DNA of 7,015 nt from Dehalococcoidales bacterium. GTDB lineage: Bacteria > Chloroflexota > Dehalococcoidia > Dehalococcoidales > UBA5760. The notes below the pieces were generated by a model. The model saw only the letters and a list, made by a program, of their open reading frames with translations, had not been told where the DNA came from and ran no database searches. How positions within the stretch are numbered: the first letter of the stretch is position 1; each line of letters starts with the position of its first letter. A program made the translations under genes and the position numbers. Shown here one piece after another: positions 1 through 6,644 of this stretch. Location: positions 1 to 7,015 of the forward strand of contig JAQUOC010000073.1 in the NCBI GenBank assembly GCA_028717305.1. Reading direction: 5' to 3'.

Positions 1-1903
1 CGGCTATTCTAGGGAGGTCATCGGGATGTAACATATCCCTGAATAGGTGTTTACCATCCATCAATTCTTCAGCGGTATAGCCCAGCAGGCCGTACACGTT
101 GGGGGAGACATACTCGATGGGCCAGCCGTAGGCGGCAAGCCATCGGAAGACGACGGTGGGGCCGCTGACAAACAGCGCGCGCTCCTGCTTTAACTCCTCT
201 TCCGCCTTCTTACGCTCGGAAATATCACGGACGATGGCAAGCTCAGCGGACCTGCCCAAGTATGTAATGACACCGACACTCAATTCAACATATGCCCTGC
301 TACCATCCTTATGAAGTAGAACTGCTTCATATTTATCGGGAGACTTTTCGCCTTTCATCCTCCGATTGTAACGATCTGCCACTAGCGGCAGATTATCGGA
401 GTGGATATAACCTAAAAAGGGTGTGTTTATTATTTCTCCAACAGTGCCACCCCACATTTCTGCAAGTCGTAAGTTGGCAAATTGTAATAGTCCGTCCTGT
501 ATGATACAGATACCATCTTGGGCTTGCTCCACCAGCACAGAATATTTTGCTTCCGACTGGCGCAGCTGGTCTTCTACCGCCTTCCGTTCGGTAATATCTC
601 TGACATAGAGAACGTCGGCGTGTCCTCCCCTGTAGGTCGTATAGGCACTGGTAAGCTCAATGGGAACTTCAGCCCCGTCTTTTCTGATAACGAGCATCTC
701 GAAAAGACCGGGGATAATCTCTCCTCTCATCTTCCTCCGGTGTCTTTCCAGAGAGGCGTTGCGACTTCCAGGATAGACCAGGTTGAAAAACGATTTACCG
801 ATCAGTTCCTTACGGGTATAACCGGTAATGTGAAGCCATCTGTCACTAACGAAGACCTGAATGCCCTCTCCCTGGTCAGTATCCTGGAGCATGACAACAG
901 CTTCACCAACCTCACCACCAAGATGAATCAGAGAGCGGTACTGTTCTTCCGATTCCCGTAATGCATTCTCGATTTCTTTACGTCCGGTGATATCCACCAA
1001 AGAGGCTACACTCTTACCGGTCCCCGGAATCACAGCCGCAGTCAAGAGGATATCCTTGGTCTCTCCTCCCCTGTCGATAAAGTGAAACTCATAGTTCCTC
1101 GGGACAGAGCCACCGTTCGTCCTCCGCGACCTGTGATACCCTATCATCCTGTCCAGGTCTTCTTTGGCAACGAACTCGGTCCATCTCTTCTTCCCCTCCA
1201 CCTCTTCCCGGCAGTAACCAGACAGCCTGGCAAACTCTTCATTCGCCAGTGATATTATCATATCCGCCTCTATGATTACGGTCGCCGTTCCGGTATTTTC
1301 GAAAACGGAGCGGTATCTCTCCTCACTCTGCCGTAGTTCTTTCTCCAACCGCACCCGTGCCAGGGAATTACCTATAATTTCGGAAGCAGTCCTGAGCAGA
1401 CCGATATCCTCTTCTTGCCAAACACGGGGCTCCCGGGTAGCGTCAAAACCGATGAACCCGACCGGCTCCCCACCAACATACACCGGCAGTACCAGGAAAG
1501 ACTTGACGCCTTGGGACTCCAGCACTTGCTTCTCGCCAGCCGCATCTACCGGCATATCGGCAACATCAGCGATGTGAATTAGTTCACCGGAGCGGAGTTT
1601 TCCTGCCCACCAGGGGAATGACTCGACAGGCAGCTTCTTCTGATCATCTATCTGCGGAGCAATCCCCCCGCCACACCACTCGTGGGTATTATCAATAGTA
1701 GACCGGTCTTCATTAACAAGGAAGACGTAGACTCGGTCCGCCCTGATAAACTCACCCATTGCCTCAAGCGAAGCATTAATAGCATTATCAATATCAAAGG
1801 TCCCGACAAACTGACTCAAAATCCGGGAGATGAGCTTCTCAAAGTTAAGCTGGTGCTTTACTTCATTTGTCGACTGACCTTTGGCCTTTCTGTTATCGTC
1901 CAT
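1..1903 (-). CDS. GAF + multi-PAS cytoplasmic sensor protein, probable histidine kinase, 3' end outside window
   Basis: An open minus-strand frame runs 634 codons from ATG at 1903 to the window edge without a stop. It encodes a GAF domain (about residues 20-185, with the signatures THEWCGGGI, FPWWAGKL and FLVLPVYVGGEPVGFIGFD). Four PAS modules follow at about 193-312, 318-440, 443-560 and 568 to the edge. Most are introduced by a linker of the LRESEEQYRSL type, and the first three close with D-I-(T/S)-(G/E)-R-K. No signal peptide or membrane segment is seen, so it should sense ligand or redox state in the cytoplasm. No kinase, GGDEF or other output domain is visible; a histidine kinase end is usual for this architecture but is inferred. 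An in-frame ATG at 1924, preceded by GGTGAGG, would add MACGGYG; I prefer 1903 because MDDNRK looks like a natural N-terminus, though its GGGGGG ribosome site is weak. It lies about 40 bp after the CheY-like gene and is probably co-transcribed with it. Confidence 0.9.
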   Translation of the reverse strand, partial: MDDNRKAKGQSTNEVKHQLNFEKLISRILSQFVGTFDIDNAINASLEAMGEFIRADRVYVFLVNEDRSTIDNTHEWCGGGIAPQIDDQKKLPVESFPWWAGKLRSGELIHIADVADMPVDAAGEKQVLESQGVKSFLVLPVYVGGEPVGFIGFDATREPRVWQEEDIGLLRTASEIIGNSLARVRLEKELRQSEERYRSVFENTGTATVIIEADMIISLANEEFARLSGYCREEVEGKKRWTEFVAKEDLDRMIGYHRSRRTNGGSVPRNYEFHFIDRGGETKDILLTAAVIPGTGKSVASLVDITGRKEIENALRESEEQYRSLIHLGGEVGEAVVMLQDTDQGEGIQVFVSDRWLHITGYTRKELIGKSFFNLVYPGSRNASLERHRRKMRGEIIPGLFEMLVIRKDGAEVPIELTSAYTTYRGGHADVLYVRDITERKAVEDQLRQSEAKYSVLVEQAQDGICIIQDGLLQFANLRLAEMWGGTVGEIINTPFLGYIHSDNLPLVADRYNRRMKGEKSPDKYEAVLLHKDGSRAYVELSVGVITYLGRSAELAIVRDISERKKAEEELKQERALFVSGPTVVFRWLAAYGWPIEYVSPNVYGLLGYTAEELMDGKHLFRDMLHPDDLPRIA

Positions 1904-1943
1904 TCCATACCCCCCGCAAGCCATGAGCCCTCACCCGAACAGA

Positions 1944-2309
1944 CTACTTAAGGAACCGGGCGATTACAGCCAGCAAATCCTCTTTCCGGAAGGGTTTGGT
2001 AATGTACTCATCAGCGCCTACCTTCTTACCCAGCTCCTGGTTTAGCTTATGGCCCACAGCAGTCAGTATGACCACCGGAATCGTCCGGGTTGCCTCGTCC
2101 GTCTTGATTTTGTAGCAGGCGTTATAGCCATCCATCCCCGGCATAAGAATATCCATAAAAATAAGGTCCGGTTTCTGGCGGCCGGCAATATCCAGAGCCT
2201 CCTGACCGTTACTTGCCTCGAGAACGGTGTAGTGCTTCTCGAGCATACCCCTCAAGACCAGCCTGATATTCTGCTCATCATCAACAACAAGTATTTTCCT
2301 GGCATCCAT
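1944..2309 (-). CDS. single-domain CheY-like response regulator
   Basis: This 121-residue protein is one receiver domain with no output domain. It starts with KILVVDDEQN, whose acidic pair is D10/D11. The predicted phosphoacceptor is D53 in FMDILMPGMDG, the switch threonine is T83 in VVILTA, and the invariant lysine is K105 in YITKPF, so all residues needed for phosphorylation are present. Single-domain receivers act as diffusible phosphate shuttles, as phosphate sinks, or by binding a target protein directly. The genomic setting between an HD-GYP regulator and a multi-PAS sensor favours a relay role, but the partner is not shown by sequence. The ATG at 2309 is preceded by GGGAGG at good spacing. 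A strong promoter-like sequence 165 bp upstream suggests it can be expressed apart from the HD-GYP gene. It should not be called cheY in the chemotaxis sense, because no other chemotaxis gene is nearby. Confidence 0.93.
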   Translation of the reverse strand: MDARKILVVDDEQNIRLVLRGMLEKHYTVLEASNGQEALDIAGRQKPDLIFMDILMPGMDGYNACYKIKTDEATRTIPVVILTAVGHKLNQELGKKVGADEYITKPFRKEDLLAVIARFLK

Positions 2310-2363
2310 GCTGTCCTCCCTTCCCGCGGATTCTTACTGACGACGGACGACTAAACCCTAAAT

Positions 2364-2418
2364 ATATCAAAGACTCACAGGTAAGCCATACCACTCAGTT
2401 CACCGCGGTATTTGATAT
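2364..2418 (-). other. possible structured 5' leader of the CheY-like gene
   Basis: On the minus strand ATATCAAA (2418-2411) is perfectly complementary to TTTGATAT (2371-2364). The 39 enclosed bases contain TACC, GGTA and a second TACC, so GGTA could pair with either TACC but not both. The element falls within the roughly 158-nt transcribed leader predicted from the promoter at 2474-2502. An 8-bp complement could arise by chance in a leader this size, so this is a candidate only; it matches no riboswitch class I know. Confidence 0.25.
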
Positions 2419-2473
2419 CCGGTCATCCCAATATCATGCCACCGCCAACCCTAACTAAACTAATTGATGCTAT

Positions 2474-2502
2474 CTTATACTACTTTATATGTCCTCAGTC
2501 AA
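2474..2502 (-). promoter_or_regulatory. predicted sigma-70 promoter for the CheY-like gene
   Basis: TTGACT (2502-2497) and TATAAG (2479-2474) are separated by exactly 17 bp on the minus strand, each matching five of six consensus bases. The -35 overlaps the stop codon of the upstream HD-GYP gene. Transcription would begin near 2467, giving a leader of about 158 nt before the ATG at 2309. This accounts for the unusually wide 189-bp gap within the block. Confidence 0.65.
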
Positions 2503-3596
2503 CCCGCAACAGGCATCTTCTTCTTTACCCTGAGGAAGGCATCCACCACCGCAGGGGTAAACTGGATCCCCCGACCCCTTTCTATTTCAGCGCAGGCTAT
2601 TTCATCACTCATCGCCTTACGGTATGAACGCGCAGAGGTCATCGCATCAAATGAATCGGCCACTGCCAGGACACTGGCACCCCGACACCATGAGGGAACC
2701 CCACCACCGGTCTCCTCATGAACCATTTCAGGGAAACCTTCAATCACCGTCAGAATGTCGGCAGGCGGAGGCATTTCTGTTAAAGGCAGGCCATCAGGAT
2801 AGCCAGCGCCATCGTAGCGTTCATGGTGATGGCGCACCATAAACAGAATATCTTTATCCTCCACGATGGGGGCCAGGATACGCTCTCCAAGCTCGCAGTG
2901 GCTTTTCACATACTGAAACTCATCATCGGTAAGCCGATCCGGTTTATTCAGCACCGGCTCTTTCACCCCTATCTTACCGATATCGTGGAGCAGCCCCGCC
3001 AGCCTGATCTTCTCGATTTCTTCCGACGGTAAACCCAGCTCCGTAGCGATCGCTACGGACAAATCGGCGACCCGCTCGGAGTGGCCGCTGGTATATCTGT
3101 CCTTAGCCTCCAAGGCATAGGCAAGAGCAGTAATCGAATTCAAGAACGACCGGCGGATTTTCTCTGCCTGCTGGCTGACCCGCTCTTCCAGGTGCTGCTG
3201 ATATTCCCGGTTCTCCATCTCCAGTCTCTTCTGTTCCAGAGCCCGCTCTACGCTCAAGGCGACTCCGCCAAGGTTAAACGGTTTGGTGACATAATCATAG
3301 GCACCATGCTTCATACAATGCACAGCAATATTGGTATCGGTGATAGCAGTAGCCATAATCACTACCGTATCAGGGTAGACAGCCCTTATTTCAGGCAGTA
3401 ACTGAACTCCTGATTTACCCGGCATCTTGATATCGAGAAGAACCAGTGCCACCGCACCGGCCTGCAACTCATCGATAGCCTGAGCAGCACTACCGGCTTC
3501 GCGACACCAGTAGCCCATACTAACCAGCTTCCGACCGAGGAGCTTGCGAATCGCTTCCTCATCATCAACTATCAGTATCGTTTCTTTAGCGGGCAT
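2499..3596 (-). CDS. response regulator with REC and HD-GYP domains (cyclic-di-GMP phosphodiesterase type)
   Basis: The 365-residue protein has an N-terminal receiver (TILIVDDEE, phosphoacceptor D55 in LLDIKMPG, K105 in YVTKPF), a coiled-coil-like linker (about 117-150) and an HD-GYP domain (about 150-360). Family metal-site residues are present: H172 in SGHSERV, H204-D205 in HDIGK, H233 in SHCELG, the histidines at 256-258 in RHHHERYDG, the GYP motif at 265-267, and D314 in AVADSFDAM. HD-GYP proteins of this kind hydrolyse cyclic-di-GMP, and phosphorylation of REC would set the activity. The domain is longer than usual: about 28 extra residues (277-305) lie between the GYP motif and AVAD. 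A GTG at 3608 would add four residues, but GAGGTGAGG then acts as a well-spaced ribosome site for ATG 3596, so I chose the ATG. It starts 28 bp after the kinase stop, which suggests co-transcription and partnership with that kinase. Confidence 0.93.
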   Translation of the reverse strand: MPAKETILIVDDEEAIRKLLGRKLVSMGYWCREAGSAAQAIDELQAGAVALVLLDIKMPGKSGVQLLPEIRAVYPDTVVIMATAITDTNIAVHCMKHGAYDYVTKPFNLGGVALSVERALEQKRLEMENREYQQHLEERVSQQAEKIRRSFLNSITALAYALEAKDRYTSGHSERVADLSVAIATELGLPSEEIEKIRLAGLLHDIGKIGVKEPVLNKPDRLTDDEFQYVKSHCELGERILAPIVEDKDILFMVRHHHERYDGAGYPDGLPLTEMPPPADILTVIEGFPEMVHEETGGGVPSWCRGASVLAVADSFDAMTSARSYRKAMSDEIACAEIERGRGIQFTPAVVDAFLRVKKKMPVAG

Positions 3597-3624
3597 CTCT
3601 TTCCTCACCTCAATACTTCTCTAT

Positions 3625-5172
3625 TCAAACTCTACTGCTTCCCCCCAGGACAGTCCCTTCACCGGTATGATGAAGGGGCAGGTCTACAGTAAAGACAGCG
3701 CCCTGACCCGGTATACTCTCGGCATATATCCGACCGCCGTGACCGATTACTATGCCATGACAGATGCTTAAGCCTAGACCGGTCCCTTTACCAACCCCCT
3801 TGGTGGTGAAGAATGGGTCGAACAGGCGCCCCAGGGTCTCCTTAGCAATACCGGGGCCGTCGTCGGCGAAGGTAACCCTGACGATATCATCGGCCTTTTC
3901 TGTGGTAATACTCAGGGTGCCTCCCTGATTGGCCTCCGCCATGAAGTATTCGGCGTTGATAATGATATTGAGGAAAACCTGCTGAAGCTGGAAATAGTCG
4001 GCGACAACATCAGGCAGGTCAGCTAATCTGAGATCGACTTTGATGTTATTCAACCTCTGCTGGTAGGCACGAAGCTCAAGTACACTTTCGATAATATTAT
4101 TGATATTCACCGTCTGTTTCACCTGATCGTGCCGCTGCGAGAAGGTGAGGAGGTTCTTCACTATCCCGGAAGCCCTTTCCGCTTCCCGCAATACAATCTC
4201 AACATTCCCCCTGATGCTGTCCGGGAGGTCCTCTTCCAGAAGCAACTGGGTAAAGCCGAGTACGGAGGTCAGGGGATTATTCACCTCGTGGGCAATACCG
4301 GCGGACAACTCGCCAAGAGAAGCCAACCGGTCGGCAATGAGAAGTTGTTCTTCCATACGCTTACGCTCGGTGATATCACGGGTGATATGGACGGAAGCGA
4401 CAACCTCACCATGCTCATTGATTACAGGCGACGTAGCCGTCTCAAGGTAAACTCCCAGGTGGGGCTCAAAATACTCCGCTATACTCGGTAACTTGCTCTG
4501 CATTGTTTTTCTATGGGGACAATGCGGTACCGGCTCACTTGTCCCGTGGACCAGTTCATAACAGGTTTTGCCAACAAGCTCCCGCGGGTGCTTCTTGAAG
4601 ATATCAGCATAAGCCTTATTCAATCTGACAATTCTGAAATTGCTATCCTGAATGGAAACCCAGTCTGTAATGGTATCGATGGTTGTCCGCCACTCCTCGG
4701 CCGCCCGCCTTATTTTCCCCTCCATCAAGCGGTGCTCACGGCGCAAACCCGACTCACGCAACTCCCGCTTAACAGAGGAGATAAGCCTGGATAGATTGTC
4801 CTTCATTACATAGTCATTGGCACCGGCTTTGATAGCCGCTGCAGCAGCTTCCTCACCAACCGCACCGGATACAATAATAAATGGTATATCGATACCGGTC
4901 TCCTGCAACAACACCAGCGCTTGGTGAGCACTGAGGTGCAGCGTTCTGTAATCAGAGATAACGATATCCCAGGTCTGTTTATCCAAGGCCTCCCTCATGG
5001 CTGCGACTTTCTCCACCCTCTGACAAAACGGACTGTAGCCACCGCGTTTCAGTTCCCGCAGCAGTGCCTGCGTATCATCATCCGAGTCTGCTAAAACCAA
5101 TACCCTGAGCGGATCGCTCATTTTCACCCCTGATTCGGCAGAGTCATGGTCATAATCAGCCGGTAGAGTCAT
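3625..5172 (-). CDS. soluble sensor histidine kinase, REC-PAS-HisKA-HATPase
   Basis: This 515-residue kinase carries an N-terminal receiver (about 18-140, D74 in VISDY, K124 in YVMKDNL), a PAS domain (about 157-272, ending in ITRDITERKR), a HisKA dimerisation domain with phosphoacceptor H295 in AGIAHEVNNPL, and a HATPase domain. The ATP site shows the N box (N406 in LNIIINAEY), G1 (ADDGPGI), the F box (DPFFTTK) and G2 (GKGTGLGLSI), so autophosphorylation should be intact. The receiver is atypical: LADSDDD has alanine where the first acid of the usual pair stands, and the loop after D74 reads RTLH with no proline. There are no membrane segments. Likely targets are the HD-GYP and CheY-like receivers just downstream. 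Start choice is uncertain: GTG 5181, ATG 5172 (AGGTGG at good spacing) and ATG 5121 (MSDPLRVLVL, preceded by AGGGGTG) share the frame. The last sits nearest the domain edge. Confidence 0.93.
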   Translation of the reverse strand: MTLPADYDHDSAESGVKMSDPLRVLVLADSDDDTQALLRELKRGGYSPFCQRVEKVAAMREALDKQTWDIVISDYRTLHLSAHQALVLLQETGIDIPFIIVSGAVGEEAAAAAIKAGANDYVMKDNLSRLISSVKRELRESGLRREHRLMEGKIRRAAEEWRTTIDTITDWVSIQDSNFRIVRLNKAYADIFKKHPRELVGKTCYELVHGTSEPVPHCPHRKTMQSKLPSIAEYFEPHLGVYLETATSPVINEHGEVVASVHITRDITERKRMEEQLLIADRLASLGELSAGIAHEVNNPLTSVLGFTQLLLEEDLPDSIRGNVEIVLREAERASGIVKNLLTFSQRHDQVKQTVNINNIIESVLELRAYQQRLNNIKVDLRLADLPDVVADYFQLQQVFLNIIINAEYFMAEANQGGTLSITTEKADDIVRVTFADDGPGIAKETLGRLFDPFFTTKGVGKGTGLGLSICHGIVIGHGGRIYAESIPGQGAVFTVDLPLHHTGEGTVLGGSSRV

Positions 5173-5327
5173 AATGACCACCTACCCCGGCCGGATTCAA
5201 TTCCAGTAGAACAATTGCCGGCTAACAATCGTGCTACAGCCTTTATGTCCTCCAAACGATACGAGTAGCCCGGCTGATATCTCGAATTCAGCACATAATT
5301 ATCAGGAAAGAGGTTAAGACTGAGTAA

Positions 5328-5340
5328 CAGGTATTACCTG
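5328..5340. promoter_or_regulatory. small dyad at the end of the HTH gene, possible operator
   Basis: CAGGTATTACCTG is two perfect 6-bp half-sites around one central base. It overlaps the stop codon of the HTH gene and lies upstream of the kinase gene. A further TTACCTG occurs on the plus strand at 5348-5354, and the half-site TACCTGT recurs on the minus strand in the leader of the CheY-like gene near 2377-2383. Binding by the neighbouring HTH protein is speculative. Confidence 0.2.
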
Positions 5341-5543
5341 CTATGCTTTACCTGATTAACCAGCGCCCTTAACCCCTCCACGTCTTCGCCGGTAAACAGC
5401 CGCCATCCTCTCCTATCACGATATCGAGGCTCACCGGCAATGCCCTCCTTAAACCAGCGAAAGAGGGTGCTCCGGCTGATACCGACCAGGCGATAAACCT
5501 CACCGGTGCGATAGTAGGTCTGCTCATCCAATACCACTGGCAC
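5334..5543 (-). CDS. small MerR-like helix-turn-helix DNA-binding protein
   Basis: The 69-residue protein consists almost wholly of a MerR/excisionase-type winged helix-turn-helix. YYRTGEVYRLVGISRSTL (about residues 10-27) gives the two helices, with recognition helix SRSTLFRWFKEG. The basic wing YRDRRGWRLFT (about 41-51) and a short helix EDVEGLRALVNQV follow. It has no effector-binding or dimerisation coiled coil, so it is not a full-length MerR; it resembles stand-alone DNA-binding domains and recombination directionality factors. The start is GTG at 5543, with GGGAGG nine bases upstream. It lies between the OmpR-type regulator and the kinase, with its own promoter-like sequence, so a role as a local transcription regulator is the simplest reading. 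An excisionase role is possible in principle, but no integrase is seen in the window. The target is unknown. Confidence 0.8.
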   Translation of the reverse strand: MPVVLDEQTYYRTGEVYRLVGISRSTLFRWFKEGIAGEPRYRDRRGWRLFTGEDVEGLRALVNQVKHSR

Positions 5544-5600
5544 AGCCCTGGTCCTCCCGGAAATATTTGATACTACTCAACTATTTCTCTGGCTAGCTGT

Positions 5601-5628
5601 TTTATACTAATACGGTAATACTAAACAA
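5601..5628 (-). promoter_or_regulatory. predicted promoter for the HTH gene
   Basis: On the minus strand TTGTTT (5628-5623) and TATAAA (5606-5601) are 16 bp apart. The -10 matches five of six consensus bases but the -35 only three, the pattern expected of an activator-dependent promoter. The -35 is overlapped by a TGTTTA repeat of the operator-like array. Transcription would start near 5594, about 50 bases before the GTG start. Confidence 0.45.
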
Positions 5629-5670
5629 AAACTCAACAATTATTCCTAATTTCTAAACGTTTCCTAAACA
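5622..5670 (-). promoter_or_regulatory. two pairs of 11-bp-period GTTTA boxes, candidate OmpR/PhoB-family operator
   Basis: The minus strand shows TGTTTA-N5-CGTTTA (5670-5654) and TGTTGA-N5-TGTTTA (5638-5622). Within each pair the repeats start 11 bp apart, and the two pairs start 32 bp apart, close to three helical turns. Direct repeats on an 11-bp period are the usual binding pattern of OmpR/PhoB-type dimers, and the sequence resembles the enterobacterial PhoP box (K-GTTTA-N5-K-GTTTA). The proximal pair overlaps the predicted -35 of the HTH gene. The gene for such a regulator is immediately upstream. Confidence 0.5.
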
Positions 5671-5679
5671 GATTCCGGA

Positions 5680-5707
5680 AAGACAAAGGGCCTTCTTGGA
5701 AGAGACC
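5680..5707 (-). terminator. weak candidate terminator after the OmpR-type gene
   Basis: On the minus strand GGTCTCTT (5707-5700) can pair with AGAAGGCC (5696-5689) around a three-base loop, with one mismatch and two G-T pairs, followed by the T-rich run CTTTGTCTTT. The stem is imperfect and the T tract is interrupted, so termination may be partial or absent. It would separate the OmpR-type transcript from the HTH promoter. Confidence 0.25.
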
Positions 5708-5748
5708 TTCAGGACTTTTGACTGCCAAGTGGCCAGGTGATTTTCCGG

Positions 5749-6444
5749 CTAAGATATATCTTTGAACAGGTAGCCGACACCGGAGACGGTGGTAATGTAT
5801 TCGGGATTTTGAGGGTCAGCTTCAATCTTGGTGCGCAGACGATTGATAAAAACATGCAGAAACTGCCTATCCTCGACGTAATCGGCCCCCCATACCCTGC
5901 CCAGCAGGTGCGTGTGACTTAAGACCTTACCGACATTGGATACTAACTCCTGCAATAGCATGTACTCGGTAGGGGTTAATCTGACTTCCTTACCGGCCAC
6001 GGTAACTCTTCTTCGCAAGAGATCGATCTCAATGTTACCCCTGACGAAGGAAGAAGGTTCACGGATCTCGTCCGGCATTCTGGCCCGCCGAATCACCGAC
6101 TTGACCCGGGCAATGAGCTCATCCATGGCGAACGGCTTGGTAACGAAGTCATCAGCACCGAGGTTTAAACAGTGTACCTTATCCTGGGTCTCACCGCGAG
6201 CACTGAGCATAATGATCGGGACCTGCGACCACTCACGAAGCCGTCGGCAGACCTCAAAGCCATCGACATTGGGCATCATGATATCCAGAATCACCAGGTC
6301 TGGTGAATCTCTTTCTACAGCCTTGAGAGTAGTTGCTCCGTCCGTCGCGGTAAGGGAATCACAACCCTCGTTTCTCAGAATGGCGGAAACGAACTTTACC
6401 ACGATTGGGTCATCATCAGCAATGAGGACACGAGGACGATGCAA
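5749..6444 (-). CDS. OmpR/PhoB-family DNA-binding response regulator
   Basis: The 231-residue protein has a receiver (about 3-118) and a C-terminal winged helix (about 133-228), the standard length and order of the OmpR/PhoB family. Receiver residues are complete: acidic cluster D10-D12 in IADDDP, phosphoacceptor D54 in VILDIMMPNVDGFEV, S81 in the switch position, K103 in VTKPF. The output domain shows RLTPTEYMLLQEL, the recognition region FLHVFINRLRTKIE and the wing ITTVSGVGYLF. It should bind direct-repeat DNA as a phosphorylated dimer. The start must be TTG at 6444: a stop lies in frame just upstream, no other start codon precedes the receiver, and GGGAGG lies nine bases before it. TTG may limit translation. 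It is the first gene of the minus-strand block and has a strong predicted promoter. No membrane kinase adjoins it, so its partner is either the soluble kinase at 3625-5172 or a kinase elsewhere. Confidence 0.96.
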   Translation of the reverse strand: MHRPRVLIADDDPIVVKFVSAILRNEGCDSLTATDGATTLKAVERDSPDLVILDIMMPNVDGFEVCRRLREWSQVPIIMLSARGETQDKVHCLNLGADDFVTKPFAMDELIARVKSVIRRARMPDEIREPSSFVRGNIEIDLLRRRVTVAGKEVRLTPTEYMLLQELVSNVGKVLSHTHLLGRVWGADYVEDRQFLHVFINRLRTKIEADPQNPEYITTVSGVGYLFKDIS

Positions 6445-6538
6445 ATCCCATTACCTCCCATAGCCAGCCCGACCCGACATATTGACCCGCCGGCATAGAG
6501 TACGGCATTAACATACCTGCCTATACTTGAGCTAGTTT

Positions 6539-6567
6539 AAGATATGCTATTTTCGCACTTCTGTCAA
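6539..6567 (-). promoter_or_regulatory. predicted sigma-70 promoter for the OmpR-type regulator
   Basis: TTGACA (6567-6562, perfect -35) and TATCTT (6544-6539, four of six) are separated by 17 bp on the minus strand. Transcription would start near 6532, leaving a leader of about 88 nt before the TTG start. Confidence 0.65.
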
Positions 6568-6589
6568 CACCCCTCCCCCGATACACTCC

Positions 6590-6618
6590 TTGCGGTCAAG
6601 TAGCTTTGTTGCTAAAAT
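6590..6618 (+). promoter_or_regulatory. predicted promoter of the tRNA-Arg fragment
   Basis: TTGCGG (6590-6595) and TAAAAT (6613-6618) are separated by 17 bp on the plus strand, so transcription would start near 6625, about 20 nt before the tRNA 5' end. It is divergent from the OmpR-type promoter. A tRNA promoter that is still well formed suggests recent loss of the tRNA 3' half, or continued transcription into the flanking sequence. Confidence 0.5.
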
Positions 6619-6644
6619 TAAGCGGTAACGGGTGGGACATATGT

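Noticed and set aside
518..961. 147-codon plus-strand frame
   Set aside because: It lies antisense to the GAF-PAS gene, whose PAS motifs are unmistakable; it has no recognisable motif and no convincing ribosome site.
2310..2467. Cyclic-di-GMP riboswitch in the CheY-like leader
   Set aside because: The setting next to an HD-GYP gene made this tempting, but the conserved GEMM sequences, such as the GCAAACC segment, are absent.
5182..5333. Small ORF or promoter before the kinase gene
   Set aside because: GGAGG occurs on the minus strand near 5250 but no start codon follows, and the best promoter pair (TTACTC-N18-GATAAT) has a poor -35.
5936..6463. 175-codon plus-strand frame
   Set aside because: It lies antisense to the OmpR-type regulator and has the serine/arginine-rich composition typical of a shadow frame.
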